Origin: MGOM01 sp035455265
GTDB lineage: Bacteria > Chloroflexota > Anaerolineae > Anaerolineales > E44-bin32
DNA length: 5,924 nucleotides
NCBI GenBank assembly: GCA_035455265.1
Contig: DATIFK010000060.1
Span: 1 to 5,924 of the forward strand
Direction: 5' to 3'
Shown piece by piece: positions 1-5,297 of the stretch (position 1 is its first letter; every line of letters begins with the position of its first letter). The notes below the pieces were generated by a model. That model saw only the letters and a program-made list of their open reading frames with translations. It did not search any database and was not told where the DNA came from. The position numbers were made by a program, and so were the translations under genes.

Positions 1-357
1 AGGCGCCGAAGGCAGCGGCAGCGTGTAGCGCAATGTCTGATCGTCCACCTTCTCGACCGGGCCGATGGCCTGCCCCTCCAAGGGGAAGACGAACTCACGG
101 TTGCGCGCCACAAAGCCGGACTCGTCCTCGAGCAAGACGAAGGGTTCGGCGTTGCCCTGCAGGAAGAACGGCGAGGTGAATGGGATTCGTCCGGAGACGG
201 ACACCGGTTCATCCGGGCCGACGCCGGTGGCAGGCACAGGCTCGCGGGGAGTGAGGGTGGGAGCGCCTGAAGGCTGCGGGGTCGTCACGGTGCCGCAGGC
301 GATCGAGGCCGCGATCAATATGGACACGCAAACCATGAGGACGGTTCGCCGGTGCAT
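1..357 (-). CDS. Exported lipoprotein, N-terminal part only; possible S41-type peptidase
   Basis: The 3' end lies outside the window; the visible 119 codons are open. The start at 357 is fixed by an in-frame stop only two codons upstream and a good Shine-Dalgarno (GAGGTGA, 3 nt before ATG). The product begins with a lipoprotein-type signal: basic MHRRT, hydrophobic core about residues 6-20, then SIA-Cys21, a slightly non-canonical lipobox (Ser at -3). Residues 22-52 are a Pro/Thr/Gly-rich linker, as expected for a tethered surface protein. Residues 53-119 form a beta-rich segment (SGRIPFTSPFFLQ, then EPFVLLEDESGFVARN, then FVFPLEGQAIGPV). From memory this segment resembles the N-terminal region of S41-family peptidases in Anaerolineae, but the catalytic part is not in view, so the peptidase call is tentative. 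The lipoprotein character is more secure. The GNAT stop lies 110 bp upstream, so co-transcription with it is possible. Confidence 0.7.
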   Translation of the reverse strand, partial: MHRRTVLMVCVSILIAASIACGTVTTPQPSGAPTLTPREPVPATGVGPDEPVSVSGRIPFTSPFFLQGNAEPFVLLEDESGFVARNREFVFPLEGQAIGPVEKVDDQTLRYTLPLPSAP

Positions 358-414
358 GCATCACCTCAGGCGATCTTGTTCCTACTCGGGTCGGGGTTCG
401 GCTCCCCCCGGTTC

Positions 415-443
415 ACTCTAAACCAGCCTCGTCGGGAGGACAA
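415..443 (-). promoter_or_regulatory. Weak candidate promoter for the left-edge lipoprotein gene
   Basis: On the minus strand there is a -35-like TTGTCC (443-438), a 17-nt spacer and a -10-like TAGAGT (420-415). Each hexamer matches the sigma-70 consensus at four of six positions and the spacing is ideal. It would give a leader of about 50 nt before the ATG at 357. The alternative is read-through from the GNAT gene. Sequence match only. Confidence 0.25.
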
Positions 444-467
444 GTCCGAGATCGGTCCGCGAAGTCG

Positions 468-1061
468 TCAGCGGCTTCGCCGTTGGCGCTTCGCGGCCAC
501 GCCGCTCGGGTACCTCATGACACGGCGGGCCTGACCGCGCGGGGTGACGTCCCGGAAGCCGGCTTTGCGGAAGGTGGATGGCGAGCCCATGTACGTGTAC
601 AGGCGCGCCCCCGGCTCCACGGGGTAGGCCTCGATGATCCCGGCCCCGAGGGATTGGGCGTAGGCCACGGCGGCCCTCAGCAGCCCGAGGGTGATCCCAG
701 AACGCCGTTCGCGACGATCCACGAAGAAGCAGACTACCGACCAGACGGGTTGGTCGTCGAGGCGGGGCAGGGCGCGGGAACGCTCCAGGCCCTGGTAGGT
801 CTCACGAGGTGCGATCGAGCACCAACCGACCGGGTCATCCCCGCGGTATGCCAGGACCCCGACGGGTGTACCGGCGGCGACCATAGCCCTGAGATTCGAC
901 GCACGACCGGCTCGAGTCGAGGCATGGAATTCCGTGCTGGTCATGCGCCAGCGCATGCAGGAACACCAGCCGAACTTCCCGTGCTCCGCCGCGAATCGCC
1001 TTAGGTCGGGCAGCCGCGAGGGGGTGACCGGATGAAACGTCAACGGAGAGTCATCCGTCAT
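468..1061 (-). CDS. GNAT-family N-acetyltransferase
   Basis: The 197-residue product has the length of a single-domain GNAT enzyme, a cytosolic transferase moving an acetyl group from acetyl-CoA to an amine. The core is visible: a beta strand VWSVVCFFV (106-114), then the acetyl-CoA pyrophosphate loop RRSGIT (119-124, the R-x-x-G-x-G/A pattern with Thr last), helix 125-138, strand GIIEAYPV (141-148), and a C-terminal FRKAGFRDV (164-172). The N-terminal third contains WCSCMRW (32-38), a Cys-x-Cys plus Trp motif typical of one uncharacterised GNAT subgroup. The C-terminus is strongly basic (KRQRRSR). The substrate cannot be told. The ATG at 1061 has no convincing Shine-Dalgarno and sits inside a 7-bp repeat array, so the exact N-terminus is less certain than the rest. 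The gene lies 162 bp downstream of the MFS gene on the same strand and may share its transcript. Confidence 0.85.
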   Translation of the reverse strand: MTDDSPLTFHPVTPSRLPDLRRFAAEHGKFGWCSCMRWRMTSTEFHASTRAGRASNLRAMVAAGTPVGVLAYRGDDPVGWCSIAPRETYQGLERSRALPRLDDQPVWSVVCFFVDRRERRSGITLGLLRAAVAYAQSLGAGIIEAYPVEPGARLYTYMGSPSTFRKAGFRDVTPRGQARRVMRYPSGVAAKRQRRSR

Positions 1062-1099
1062 CGGTCGTCCGCTATCCGCCGTCCGCTATCCGCTATCCG
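1051..1099. repeat. Degenerate 7-bp tandem repeat array A (seven units)
   Basis: Read on the plus strand in steps of seven from 1051, the units are TCATCCG, TCATCGG, TCGTCCG, CTATCCG, CCGTCCG, CTATCCG, CTATCCG, with consensus YYRTCCG. CTATCCG occurs three times exactly. A weaker seven-base phase, with C at the first position, may persist to about 1134. The array covers the first codons of the GNAT gene and its upstream region. Heptanucleotide short tandem repeats are known between genes in some bacterial phyla, for example cyanobacteria; any function is unknown. Confidence 0.75.
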
Positions 1100-1180
1100 C
1101 AATTCTCCGCAGGCCATTCGCCCTCGGCCAACCATGCGAGTTCGCCTACGTTCGTCCTTCATCAGGTCGATACCCGTCCA

Positions 1181-1215
1181 CTGACAACTCATGGCTGACA
1201 CCTGATGACTGATGA
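1181..1215. repeat. Degenerate 7-bp tandem repeat array B (five units), inverted relative to array A
   Basis: On the plus strand the units are CTGACAA, CTCATGG, CTGACAC, CTGATGA, CTGATGA. On the minus strand they read TCATCAG-like (YYRTCAG), which is the same pattern as array A in the opposite orientation. The array begins 8 bp past the stop codon of the MFS gene. Positions 1195-1215 are complementary to 1051-1071 at 16 of 21 positions, so the two arrays could pair as a long imperfect stem. Confidence 0.65.
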
Positions 1216-1223
1216 CTCCTTCT

Positions 1224-2435
1224 TCAGTCCAGCCGTCGAATGGAAGGCACCAGGAGCATGCCGATGGACAGGATCACCACCAGGCTCCCGCCGATCAGGA
1301 AGACGGTGGCCGGGCCGACCCGTTCGGTCAGGATCCCGGCGAAGGCGAATCCCAGCGGCAAGAAGACGAAGGAGCCGACGGCATCGATGCTCGACACTCG
1401 TCCCAGCCGTTCCTGCGGAACCATTTCCTGGAGCGTGTTGGTCCACACCAGGCTGCCGGTGGAGATGGCGGCGCCGAAAACGAAAGCAGCCGCCATCAGT
1501 CCGGGCAGGGTGGGGAGCAGACCGTAAAGGATCAACATCGCACCCATGACGATCTCACCGCCGTAGAGCAGAAGCCCGCGGCGGCGCAGCCGGTGGTAGC
1601 GGCCGACGACAACCGCGGCGAGCACCTGGCCCGCCATCGCCGACGAGGTCACGGCGCCGAGGGCGCTGACGTCGAGTCCCAGGTGGTCGTGAATCAGGAA
1701 CGGCATCGCCACGTTGCGCGGGCCGGAGTCGACGACGTTGGCCAGGCCGAAGAAGGCGATGGACAACCACAGCCAGGTGCGCGCCGTCACTTCCGCCAGC
1801 CCGTCGCGCAGGTCGCGCAGCGGGCTGCCTCCGGAGGTCCCCTCCGTTCGGGGGACGGCGATCCGAAGGAGCGGAGCCATACAGGCGGCCGAGACGAAGA
1901 AGGACAGGCCGTCGAGACCAAACGCAGCCGGCGTCCCGCCCAGGGCGACCAGGGTGGCGCCGATGGCCGGCCCGACGACGCCCGAGATCTGGAAGCTCAG
2001 CCCCGACAGCGAATTGGCGCTCGGGAGGACGTCGGCCGGGACAATCTGAGGAACCGAGGCAATGTAGGCCGGATAGAAGAAGGCATCGGCCAAACCGAAG
2101 ACCGCGCTGGCGACGTAGACGTGCCAGATCTCGAGGCGCCCGGCGGCCGCCAACAGAGCCACGCCCCCGACGACGAATCCGTTGACGATGTCGGAGACGA
2201 ACAAGATGCGGAAACGCGGCAGCCGGTCGACCACGACGCCGCCGACAAGAAGGAACAACAGCATCGGCAGGAAGCTGACGACCAGCACCATGCTCATGGC
2301 CGTGGCCGAGCCGGTTTCCTCGAGGACCCACCACGACAGCGCGATGCGATAGACGCTGTCGCCAAGACGGGACACCGTCTGGCCCGTCCACATCAGGGCG
2401 AACGACCGATGGCGAAGAGCGCGCAGGAAGCTCAT
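1224..2435 (-). CDS. MFS transporter, MFS_3 / EntS-like efflux type
   Basis: A 403-residue integral inner-membrane protein of major facilitator length, probably 12 transmembrane helices, driving proton-coupled export. It opens with the family's usual N-terminus (MSFLRALRHRSFALMWTGQ, then SRLGDSVYRIALSWWVLE at 22-39). The cytoplasmic loop after helix 2 carries MFS motif A as GGVVVDRLPR (65-74). IVPADVLPSANSL (131-143) and GVVGPAIGA (152-160) match the helix 5 region, and the C-terminal half has TLQEMVPQERLGRVSS (334-349). This arrangement resembles the EntS/macrolide-efflux-like subgroup. The substrate is unknown. I start it at ATG 2435, where homology to the family begins. A TTG 26 codons further upstream (2513) would add a hydrophilic, Arg-rich extension and run across the gene's own candidate -10 box, so I rejected it. 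No Shine-Dalgarno precedes 2435. The gene is divergent from the VOC gene, with 123 bp between starts. Confidence 0.88.
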   Translation of the reverse strand: MSFLRALRHRSFALMWTGQTVSRLGDSVYRIALSWWVLEETGSATAMSMVLVVSFLPMLLFLLVGGVVVDRLPRFRILFVSDIVNGFVVGGVALLAAAGRLEIWHVYVASAVFGLADAFFYPAYIASVPQIVPADVLPSANSLSGLSFQISGVVGPAIGATLVALGGTPAAFGLDGLSFFVSAACMAPLLRIAVPRTEGTSGGSPLRDLRDGLAEVTARTWLWLSIAFFGLANVVDSGPRNVAMPFLIHDHLGLDVSALGAVTSSAMAGQVLAAVVVGRYHRLRRRGLLLYGGEIVMGAMLILYGLLPTLPGLMAAAFVFGAAISTGSLVWTNTLQEMVPQERLGRVSSIDAVGSFVFLPLGFAFAGILTERVGPATVFLIGGSLVVILSIGMLLVPSIRRLD

Positions 2436-2451
2436 GGTGAGGAAGGTGCGG

Positions 2452-2460
2452 ATTGTAGCA
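2452..2460 (-). promoter_or_regulatory. Candidate extended -10 element for the MFS gene
   Basis: On the minus strand TGC-TACAAT (2460-2452) matches an extended -10 box at the TGN and five of six hexamer positions. No good -35 is seen 16-18 nt upstream, which an extended -10 can tolerate. Transcription would start near 2443-2446, leaving a leader of only about 8-10 nt with no Shine-Dalgarno before ATG 2435. Confidence 0.45.
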
Positions 2461-2506
2461 TCGCGTTGCCTGGGTTCGGGCTCGCGGCGAGGGCCGCTAA
2501 GTCGTC

Positions 2507-2535
2507 TTGACAACCTAGAACGGATGTGCTATTGT
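2507..2535 (+). promoter_or_regulatory. Strong sigma-70-type promoter for the VOC gene
   Basis: A perfect -35 TTGACA (2507-2512) is followed by a 17-nt spacer and -10 TATTGT (2530-2535, four of six matches), preceded by TGC as an extended -10. Predicted transcription start is about 2541-2543, giving a 16-18 nt leader that contains AGGAGG (2549-2554), 4 nt before ATG 2559. The geometry rules out a GTG start at 2526, which would lie upstream of the transcription start. Confidence 0.75.
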
Positions 2536-2558
2536 ACCCGACACGCCCAGGAGGAGCA

Positions 2559-2909
2559 ATGGTTGCCCACCCGATCGTCCACATCGAGCTGTCGGCCGTC
2601 GATTCCAAGGATGCCGGGAAGTTCTACAGCGACGTGTTCGGATGGACCTGCGAGGCTTACCAGGGGAGCGACTACATGACCTTCGAGGCCAAGCCCGGCC
2701 CGGGGGGTGGCTTCAACGTCATCGACAAGGATCACAAGGCGGGGGAGATCATCCCGTACATCCAGGTCGACGACATTGACGCGAAGCTGAAGGAGATCGT
2801 GTCGCATGGGGGCAAGACGATCCTGGGGAAGACCTCGATCGGCGGGGAAGGGCATTACGCCCTGTTCCTGGATCCCTCCGGAAACCGGATGGGTCTGTTC
2901 AGCAGCTGA
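2559..2909 (+). CDS. VOC-family (glyoxalase/bleomycin-resistance fold) single-domain protein
   Basis: A 116-residue cytosolic protein, the usual size for one vicinal-oxygen-chelate domain made of two beta-alpha-beta-beta-beta modules. Module 1: PIVHIELSAVDSKDAGKFYSDV then FGW (5-29), the classic first strand and helix. Module 2: IPYIQVDDIDAKLKEIVSHGG (65-85), followed by GHYALFLDPSGNRMGLF (98-114) with the family's DPxGN signature. Candidate metal or ligand contacts are His8 and His99. The glutamate that ends the metal site in true glyoxalase I is Gly112 here, so methylglyoxal-GSH isomerase activity is not supported. Homologues are often paired as dimers and serve in detoxification, antibiotic sequestration or unknown roles. 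ATG 2559 is chosen for its ideal AGGAGG and promoter spacing. The gene is monocistronic by appearance: divergent from the MFS gene and convergent with the M1 peptidase. Its strong promoter suggests high expression. Confidence 0.88.
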   Translation: MVAHPIVHIELSAVDSKDAGKFYSDVFGWTCEAYQGSDYMTFEAKPGPGGGFNVIDKDHKAGEIIPYIQVDDIDAKLKEIVSHGGKTILGKTSIGGEGHYALFLDPSGNRMGLFSS

Positions 2910-2949
2910 TCGCGCGGCGACGAGACCGACGACAGCGCGAGGCGACAAG

Positions 2950-2971
2950 GCCCACCGAGACCGGTCTGGGC
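2950..2971. terminator. Candidate hairpin between convergent genes
   Basis: GCCC-ACCG, loop AGAC, CGGT, a 2-nt bulge (CT), then GGGC: an 8-bp stem with one bulge. It lies in the 78-bp gap between the convergent VOC and M1 stop codons, where a bidirectional terminator would be expected. Neither strand has the following T-run of an intrinsic terminator, so the call is weak. Confidence 0.25.
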
Positions 2972-2987
2972 TGCGGGCGGAAACGGG

Positions 2988-4763
2988 CTACAACCCTTCC
3001 CGCTTCAGAATGGCCTCCATGGCCGAGGCCGTGATGGGGTGATGCCGGTCACGGTAGCGCTCGAACATCGGCCGGGCGCGGGAGCGCGACCACGGCGTCG
3101 TCGCCAGGGCGCGGAATACCGGCATGACGACGAACATGCGCCCGACGGTGCTGAGCAGCGCATCGACGCGGGGCAGGATCTCCTGATAGCCGCAGCGAAT
3201 GGAGATCTCGTAGAAGTTGGACAAGTTGACGGCGATGCGGCTGTGTGGCATGTCGAAGGTCTTGTCCAGAGCCCGGCAGTCGTCTCGGGGCATCGTGCGC
3301 GGGAGCATCTGAAGAAAGAAGTAGGTCTGCTCGGTCGTCCAGCCGCTCGTCTGCTTGCGAGTGGGTAGGCGCCCGTATTCCTGGTAATCGAACAGGCACT
3401 CGGACACGGCATCGGCCTGGCGCGACGGGAAGGGGGGAGCATCGTCGGGGAAACCGGGCCCATAGAGCCAGGTCTTCAGATCGACGGCCTTGGCCGCCGC
3501 CGGAAGCTTGCGGCGCAGGTAGACCACGAAAGCCTCGGTCGTGAGCGACTGGAAACGGTGGTCGGCGATGTATTGGCGGACGAAGCGGTCGAAGGCGGCG
3601 CGTCCGACGACCTGTTCGAGCCGGACCAGGAACGAGTAGCCCTTCTCGTAGGGAACGTAGGAGACGACGCTTTCCGGGTCGATGCCCTTCTGTGAGAACT
3701 TGAGGCGGGTGGGTTGTGCTTCCATGCCGAAGAGCCGCATGGCGTGGAACATCGTATTGCGGCCCGTCAGGGCGCGCAGGTTGGCGCTGTCCGTCCCCTC
3801 GAGCGCCTCGATGATGCGGCGCTCGGCGTAGGTCGTCCATCCCTCATTGAGCCAGAAATCCTCCCAGGTGGCGTTGGTGACCAGGTTGCCGGTCCAGGAA
3901 TGGGCCAGCTCGTGGGCGATCAGATTCACCAACGAGCGATCGCCGGCCAGGATCGTCGGTGTGAGGAAGGTCAGGCGGGGGTTCTCCATCCCGCCGTAGG
4001 GGAACGACGGCGGCATGACGATCATGTCGTAGCGATCCCAATCGTAGGGGCCGTAGAGCCGTTCACCTTCCGCCAGCATCTGCTCCGTCTGGGCGAACTC
4101 CCAGGCGGCGGCGTCGGCGAGCCGCGGCTCGGTGTAGACCGCCGTGCGCGGCCCGAGATCGCGCCGGACGATGTCGCCGGCGGCCAGGGCGAACAGATAG
4201 GACGGGATCGGCTGTGGCATGCGGAAGCGGAAACGTCGGGCGCGACCTTCGGGCTCGGAGCCGAGAGCAGCGGCGGCCATGACGACGACCAGGGGCTGCG
4301 GAGCGGCAATGTCGGCATCGAAGGTGAAGCGAACCGAAGGGGAATCCTGACACGGGAAGACGGTGCGGGCGTGGATGGGCTGGCATTGGGTGAAGAGGTA
4401 AGGATGCCGGCGGCCGCCGGTCTGTTCGGGTGTCAGCCACTGAAGCGCGCCGGCGTCCGGGCGGGTGCGGAATTCGATCTCGAACTCTCGCCGGCCGGCG
4501 AGATTGCGTAGTCGCATCCGTTGCCCGAGGATCGGTTCGTCCGGCGCCAAATCCCAATGCAGCTCAGAACCGCCGCTGTGGGCGCCGAGGAGGTCGAGCC
4601 CGCGCGTATCCAGATCGAGCGGCCCGCGGCACGGCCGGTCGAGGCGATAGGTCGCCCGGCCGAGCAATCGGCGCGCCGCGAAGTCGATCTCGAAGCGGAA
4701 GGCGATGTGCTCGATGCGCGCCTGGGCCAGGTCGGTGTAGGAGTGCGGATCGTGGGGCGGCAT
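2988..4763 (-). CDS. M1-family zinc metallopeptidase, leukotriene A4 hydrolase / aminopeptidase B type
   Basis: A 591-residue zinc aminopeptidase, close to the roughly 610 residues of human LTA4 hydrolase. It removes N-terminal residues from peptides; no signal peptide is seen, so it is probably cytosolic. The N-terminal beta domain (about 1-205) holds the LTA4H-like FTQCQPIHARTVFPCQDSPS (124-143). The catalytic domain holds the exopeptidase motif GGMEN (257-261, Glu260 binds the substrate amino group), zinc site HELAH (284-288) with third ligand Glu307 in WLNEG, and Tyr372 in VPYEKG, matching the family's transition-state tyrosine. The C-terminal helical domain (about 450-591) retains Arg542 in VGRM, matching the carboxylate-binding Arg563 of human LTA4H; the next-but-one residue, Lys in the human enzyme, is Phe544 here. 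The start at 4763 has GGAGAG 4 nt upstream and fits the family N-terminus. The open frame continues upstream through the tRNA, but that extension is not credible. Peptidase activity is expected; epoxide hydrolase activity is not implied. Confidence 0.93.
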   Translation of the reverse strand: MPPHDPHSYTDLAQARIEHIAFRFEIDFAARRLLGRATYRLDRPCRGPLDLDTRGLDLLGAHSGGSELHWDLAPDEPILGQRMRLRNLAGRREFEIEFRTRPDAGALQWLTPEQTGGRRHPYLFTQCQPIHARTVFPCQDSPSVRFTFDADIAAPQPLVVVMAAAALGSEPEGRARRFRFRMPQPIPSYLFALAAGDIVRRDLGPRTAVYTEPRLADAAAWEFAQTEQMLAEGERLYGPYDWDRYDMIVMPPSFPYGGMENPRLTFLTPTILAGDRSLVNLIAHELAHSWTGNLVTNATWEDFWLNEGWTTYAERRIIEALEGTDSANLRALTGRNTMFHAMRLFGMEAQPTRLKFSQKGIDPESVVSYVPYEKGYSFLVRLEQVVGRAAFDRFVRQYIADHRFQSLTTEAFVVYLRRKLPAAAKAVDLKTWLYGPGFPDDAPPFPSRQADAVSECLFDYQEYGRLPTRKQTSGWTTEQTYFFLQMLPRTMPRDDCRALDKTFDMPHSRIAVNLSNFYEISIRCGYQEILPRVDALLSTVGRMFVVMPVFRALATTPWSRSRARPMFERYRDRHHPITASAMEAILKREGL

Positions 4764-4796
4764 GGTCTCTCCGGGGAGTGAGGACGGGGAGCGAAG

Positions 4797-4868
4797 TGGG
4801 CCGTGGAGGATTCGAACCTCCAACCTTGTGCTTAAAAGGCACCTGCTCTGCCGTTGAGCTAACGGCCC
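4797..4868 (-). tRNA. tRNA-Lys (anticodon UUU)
   Basis: A full cloverleaf folds on the minus strand. The acceptor stem GGGCCGT/ACGGCCC is perfect over 7 bp, the D stem is GCTC/GAGC with loop AACGGCA (G18-G19 present), and the T arm is GGAGG-TTCGAAT-CCTCC. The anticodon arm is GGTGC-CTTTTAA-GCACA, placing TTT at positions 34-36. Discriminator A73 suits lysine, and A15 with T48 gives the Levitt pair. The outermost anticodon-stem pair (27-43) is a G-A mismatch. CCA is not encoded; the sequence after A73 is CTTC, so CCA must be added after transcription. It would read AAA and AAG codons. The M1 peptidase gene begins 33 bp downstream on the same strand. Confidence 0.95.
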
Positions 4869-4876
4869 TGGGGGCG

Positions 4877-4885
4877 ATTGTATCA
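4877..4885 (-). promoter_or_regulatory. Candidate extended -10 element for tRNA-Lys
   Basis: On the minus strand TGA-TACAAT (4885-4877) is an extended -10 box with five of six hexamer matches. Transcription would start about 4870, only one to three bases before the mature 5' end at 4868. No clear -35 is visible; the corresponding region is occupied by the inverted repeat at 4889-4915. It may also drive the downstream peptidase gene. Confidence 0.5.
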
Positions 4886-4888
4886 CCC

Positions 4889-4915
4889 GCCTCGCATCCG
4901 ACACGGACGCGAGGC
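4889..4915. repeat. 27-bp GC-rich inverted repeat between divergent promoters (possible operator or stem-loop)
   Basis: GCCTCGC-A-TCCG-ACA-CGGA-C-GCGAGGC: two arms of 7+4 bp, broken by a single A/C mismatch around a 3-nt centre. It lies between the tRNA -10 and the PadR -35 (4922), so it overlaps where the tRNA -35 should be and sits 7 bp upstream of the PadR -35. No T-run follows on either strand, which argues against an intrinsic terminator. An operator is plausible, but the GC-rich half-sites differ from the ATGT/ACAT sites of classical PadR proteins. Confidence 0.6.
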
Positions 4916-4921
4916 TCGGGT

Positions 4922-4949
4922 TTGACTCCCGGCGGATATCCTTTATAAT
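4922..4949 (+). promoter_or_regulatory. Near-consensus promoter for the PadR operon
   Basis: -35 TTGACT (4922-4927, five of six), 16-nt spacer, and perfect -10 TATAAT (4944-4949). Only 9 bp separate the -10 from ATG 4959, so the predicted start site (about 4955-4958) leaves a leader of 1-4 nt. The mRNA should be leaderless or nearly so. The purine run before the ATG (AGAAG, 4952-4956) would mostly fall outside or at the very end of the transcript and cannot serve as a normal ribosome binding site. Confidence 0.75.
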
Positions 4950-4958
4950 GTAGAAGAA

Positions 4959-5297
4959 ATGCCAAGCCCAAGACGTGCCGACCTGTTGTCCCGCACCGAA
5001 GAGCTGCTGCTCCTGGTCGTCGGCGAGCTGGGCGACGGCGCTTACGGCGTGCCGATCCGAAGCCGGTTGGCGCGAGTGGCGGGACGGCCCTTTTCGGTCG
5101 GGGCGGTCTACGTGCCGCTCGAACGCCTGGTGCGCCAAGGTCTGCTGAGCGCCTCAGCCGGCGCGCCGACCCCGGTTCGCGGAGGCCGCCGCAAACGCTT
5201 CTACACGCTGACGGCCAAGGGACTGCGCGCCTTGCGCCAGACCCGTCGTGTGACCGAGTCGGCCTGGGCGGCCATGGCCGCCGCCGAAACTTCATGA
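4959..5297 (+). CDS. PadR-family transcriptional regulator
   Basis: A 112-residue winged-helix DNA-binding protein of the short PadR type, normally a dimeric repressor released by a small ligand or signal. Family features follow in order: LLSRTEELLLLVVGELGDGA (9-28) then YGVPI, the first helix and turn; FSVGAVYVPLERLVRQGLLS (45-64), the recognition helix region; and the wing RGGRRKRFYTLTAKGLRAL (74-92). A short C-terminal helix (about 93-108) would form the dimer interface. There is no long C-terminal ligand domain as in the larger PadR subfamily. The ATG at 4959 follows its promoter with almost no leader. The stop overlaps the next gene's start (ATGA, 5294-5297), so the two are translationally coupled. 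PadR genes placed directly before prefix-domain membrane proteins usually regulate that same operon, and autoregulation through the upstream inverted repeat is a reasonable inference. Confidence 0.93.
   Translation: MPSPRRADLLSRTEELLLLVVGELGDGAYGVPIRSRLARVAGRPFSVGAVYVPLERLVRQGLLSASAGAPTPVRGGRRKRFYTLTAKGLRALRQTRRVTESAWAAMAAAETS

Noticed and set aside
393..408. GGGG/CCCC hairpin in the lipoprotein leader
   Set aside because: Only a 4-bp G/C stem with no T-run; this is expected by chance at this base composition and is not supportable as a terminator or riboswitch.
1051..1215. CRISPR-like array
   Set aside because: The units are contiguous 7-mers without spacers, so this is a short tandem repeat, not a CRISPR.
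1212..2510. Long open frame on the plus strand (432 codons) opposite the MFS gene
   Set aside because: Its product is a hydrophilic, Gln/Asp/Arg/Gly-rich string with no fold-like pattern, a typical antisense shadow in GC-rich DNA. The opposite strand encodes an unmistakable transporter.
2526..2558. GTG start for the VOC gene 11 codons upstream
   Set aside because: This codon overlaps the -10 box and precedes the predicted transcription start; ATG 2559 has an ideal Shine-Dalgarno.
3714..4511. Plus-strand open frame (265 codons) opposite the M1 peptidase
   Set aside because: It lies fully antisense to the conserved catalytic region and shows no recognisable domain or ribosome binding site.
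4797..4868. tRNA as an integration site for a mobile element
   Set aside because: No integrase, no direct repeat of the tRNA 3' end and no phage-like genes are present in the window.
4430..4948. Plus-strand open frame (172 codons) across the tRNA
   Set aside because: Its GGFEPPTLCLKGTC-type stretch is simply the antisense translation of a tRNA gene, a well-known false call.
4764..5138. N-terminal extension of the M1 peptidase by 125 codons
   Set aside because: The open frame crosses the entire tRNA-Lys gene and the PadR promoter region. The Shine-Dalgarno and family alignment both place the start at 4763.
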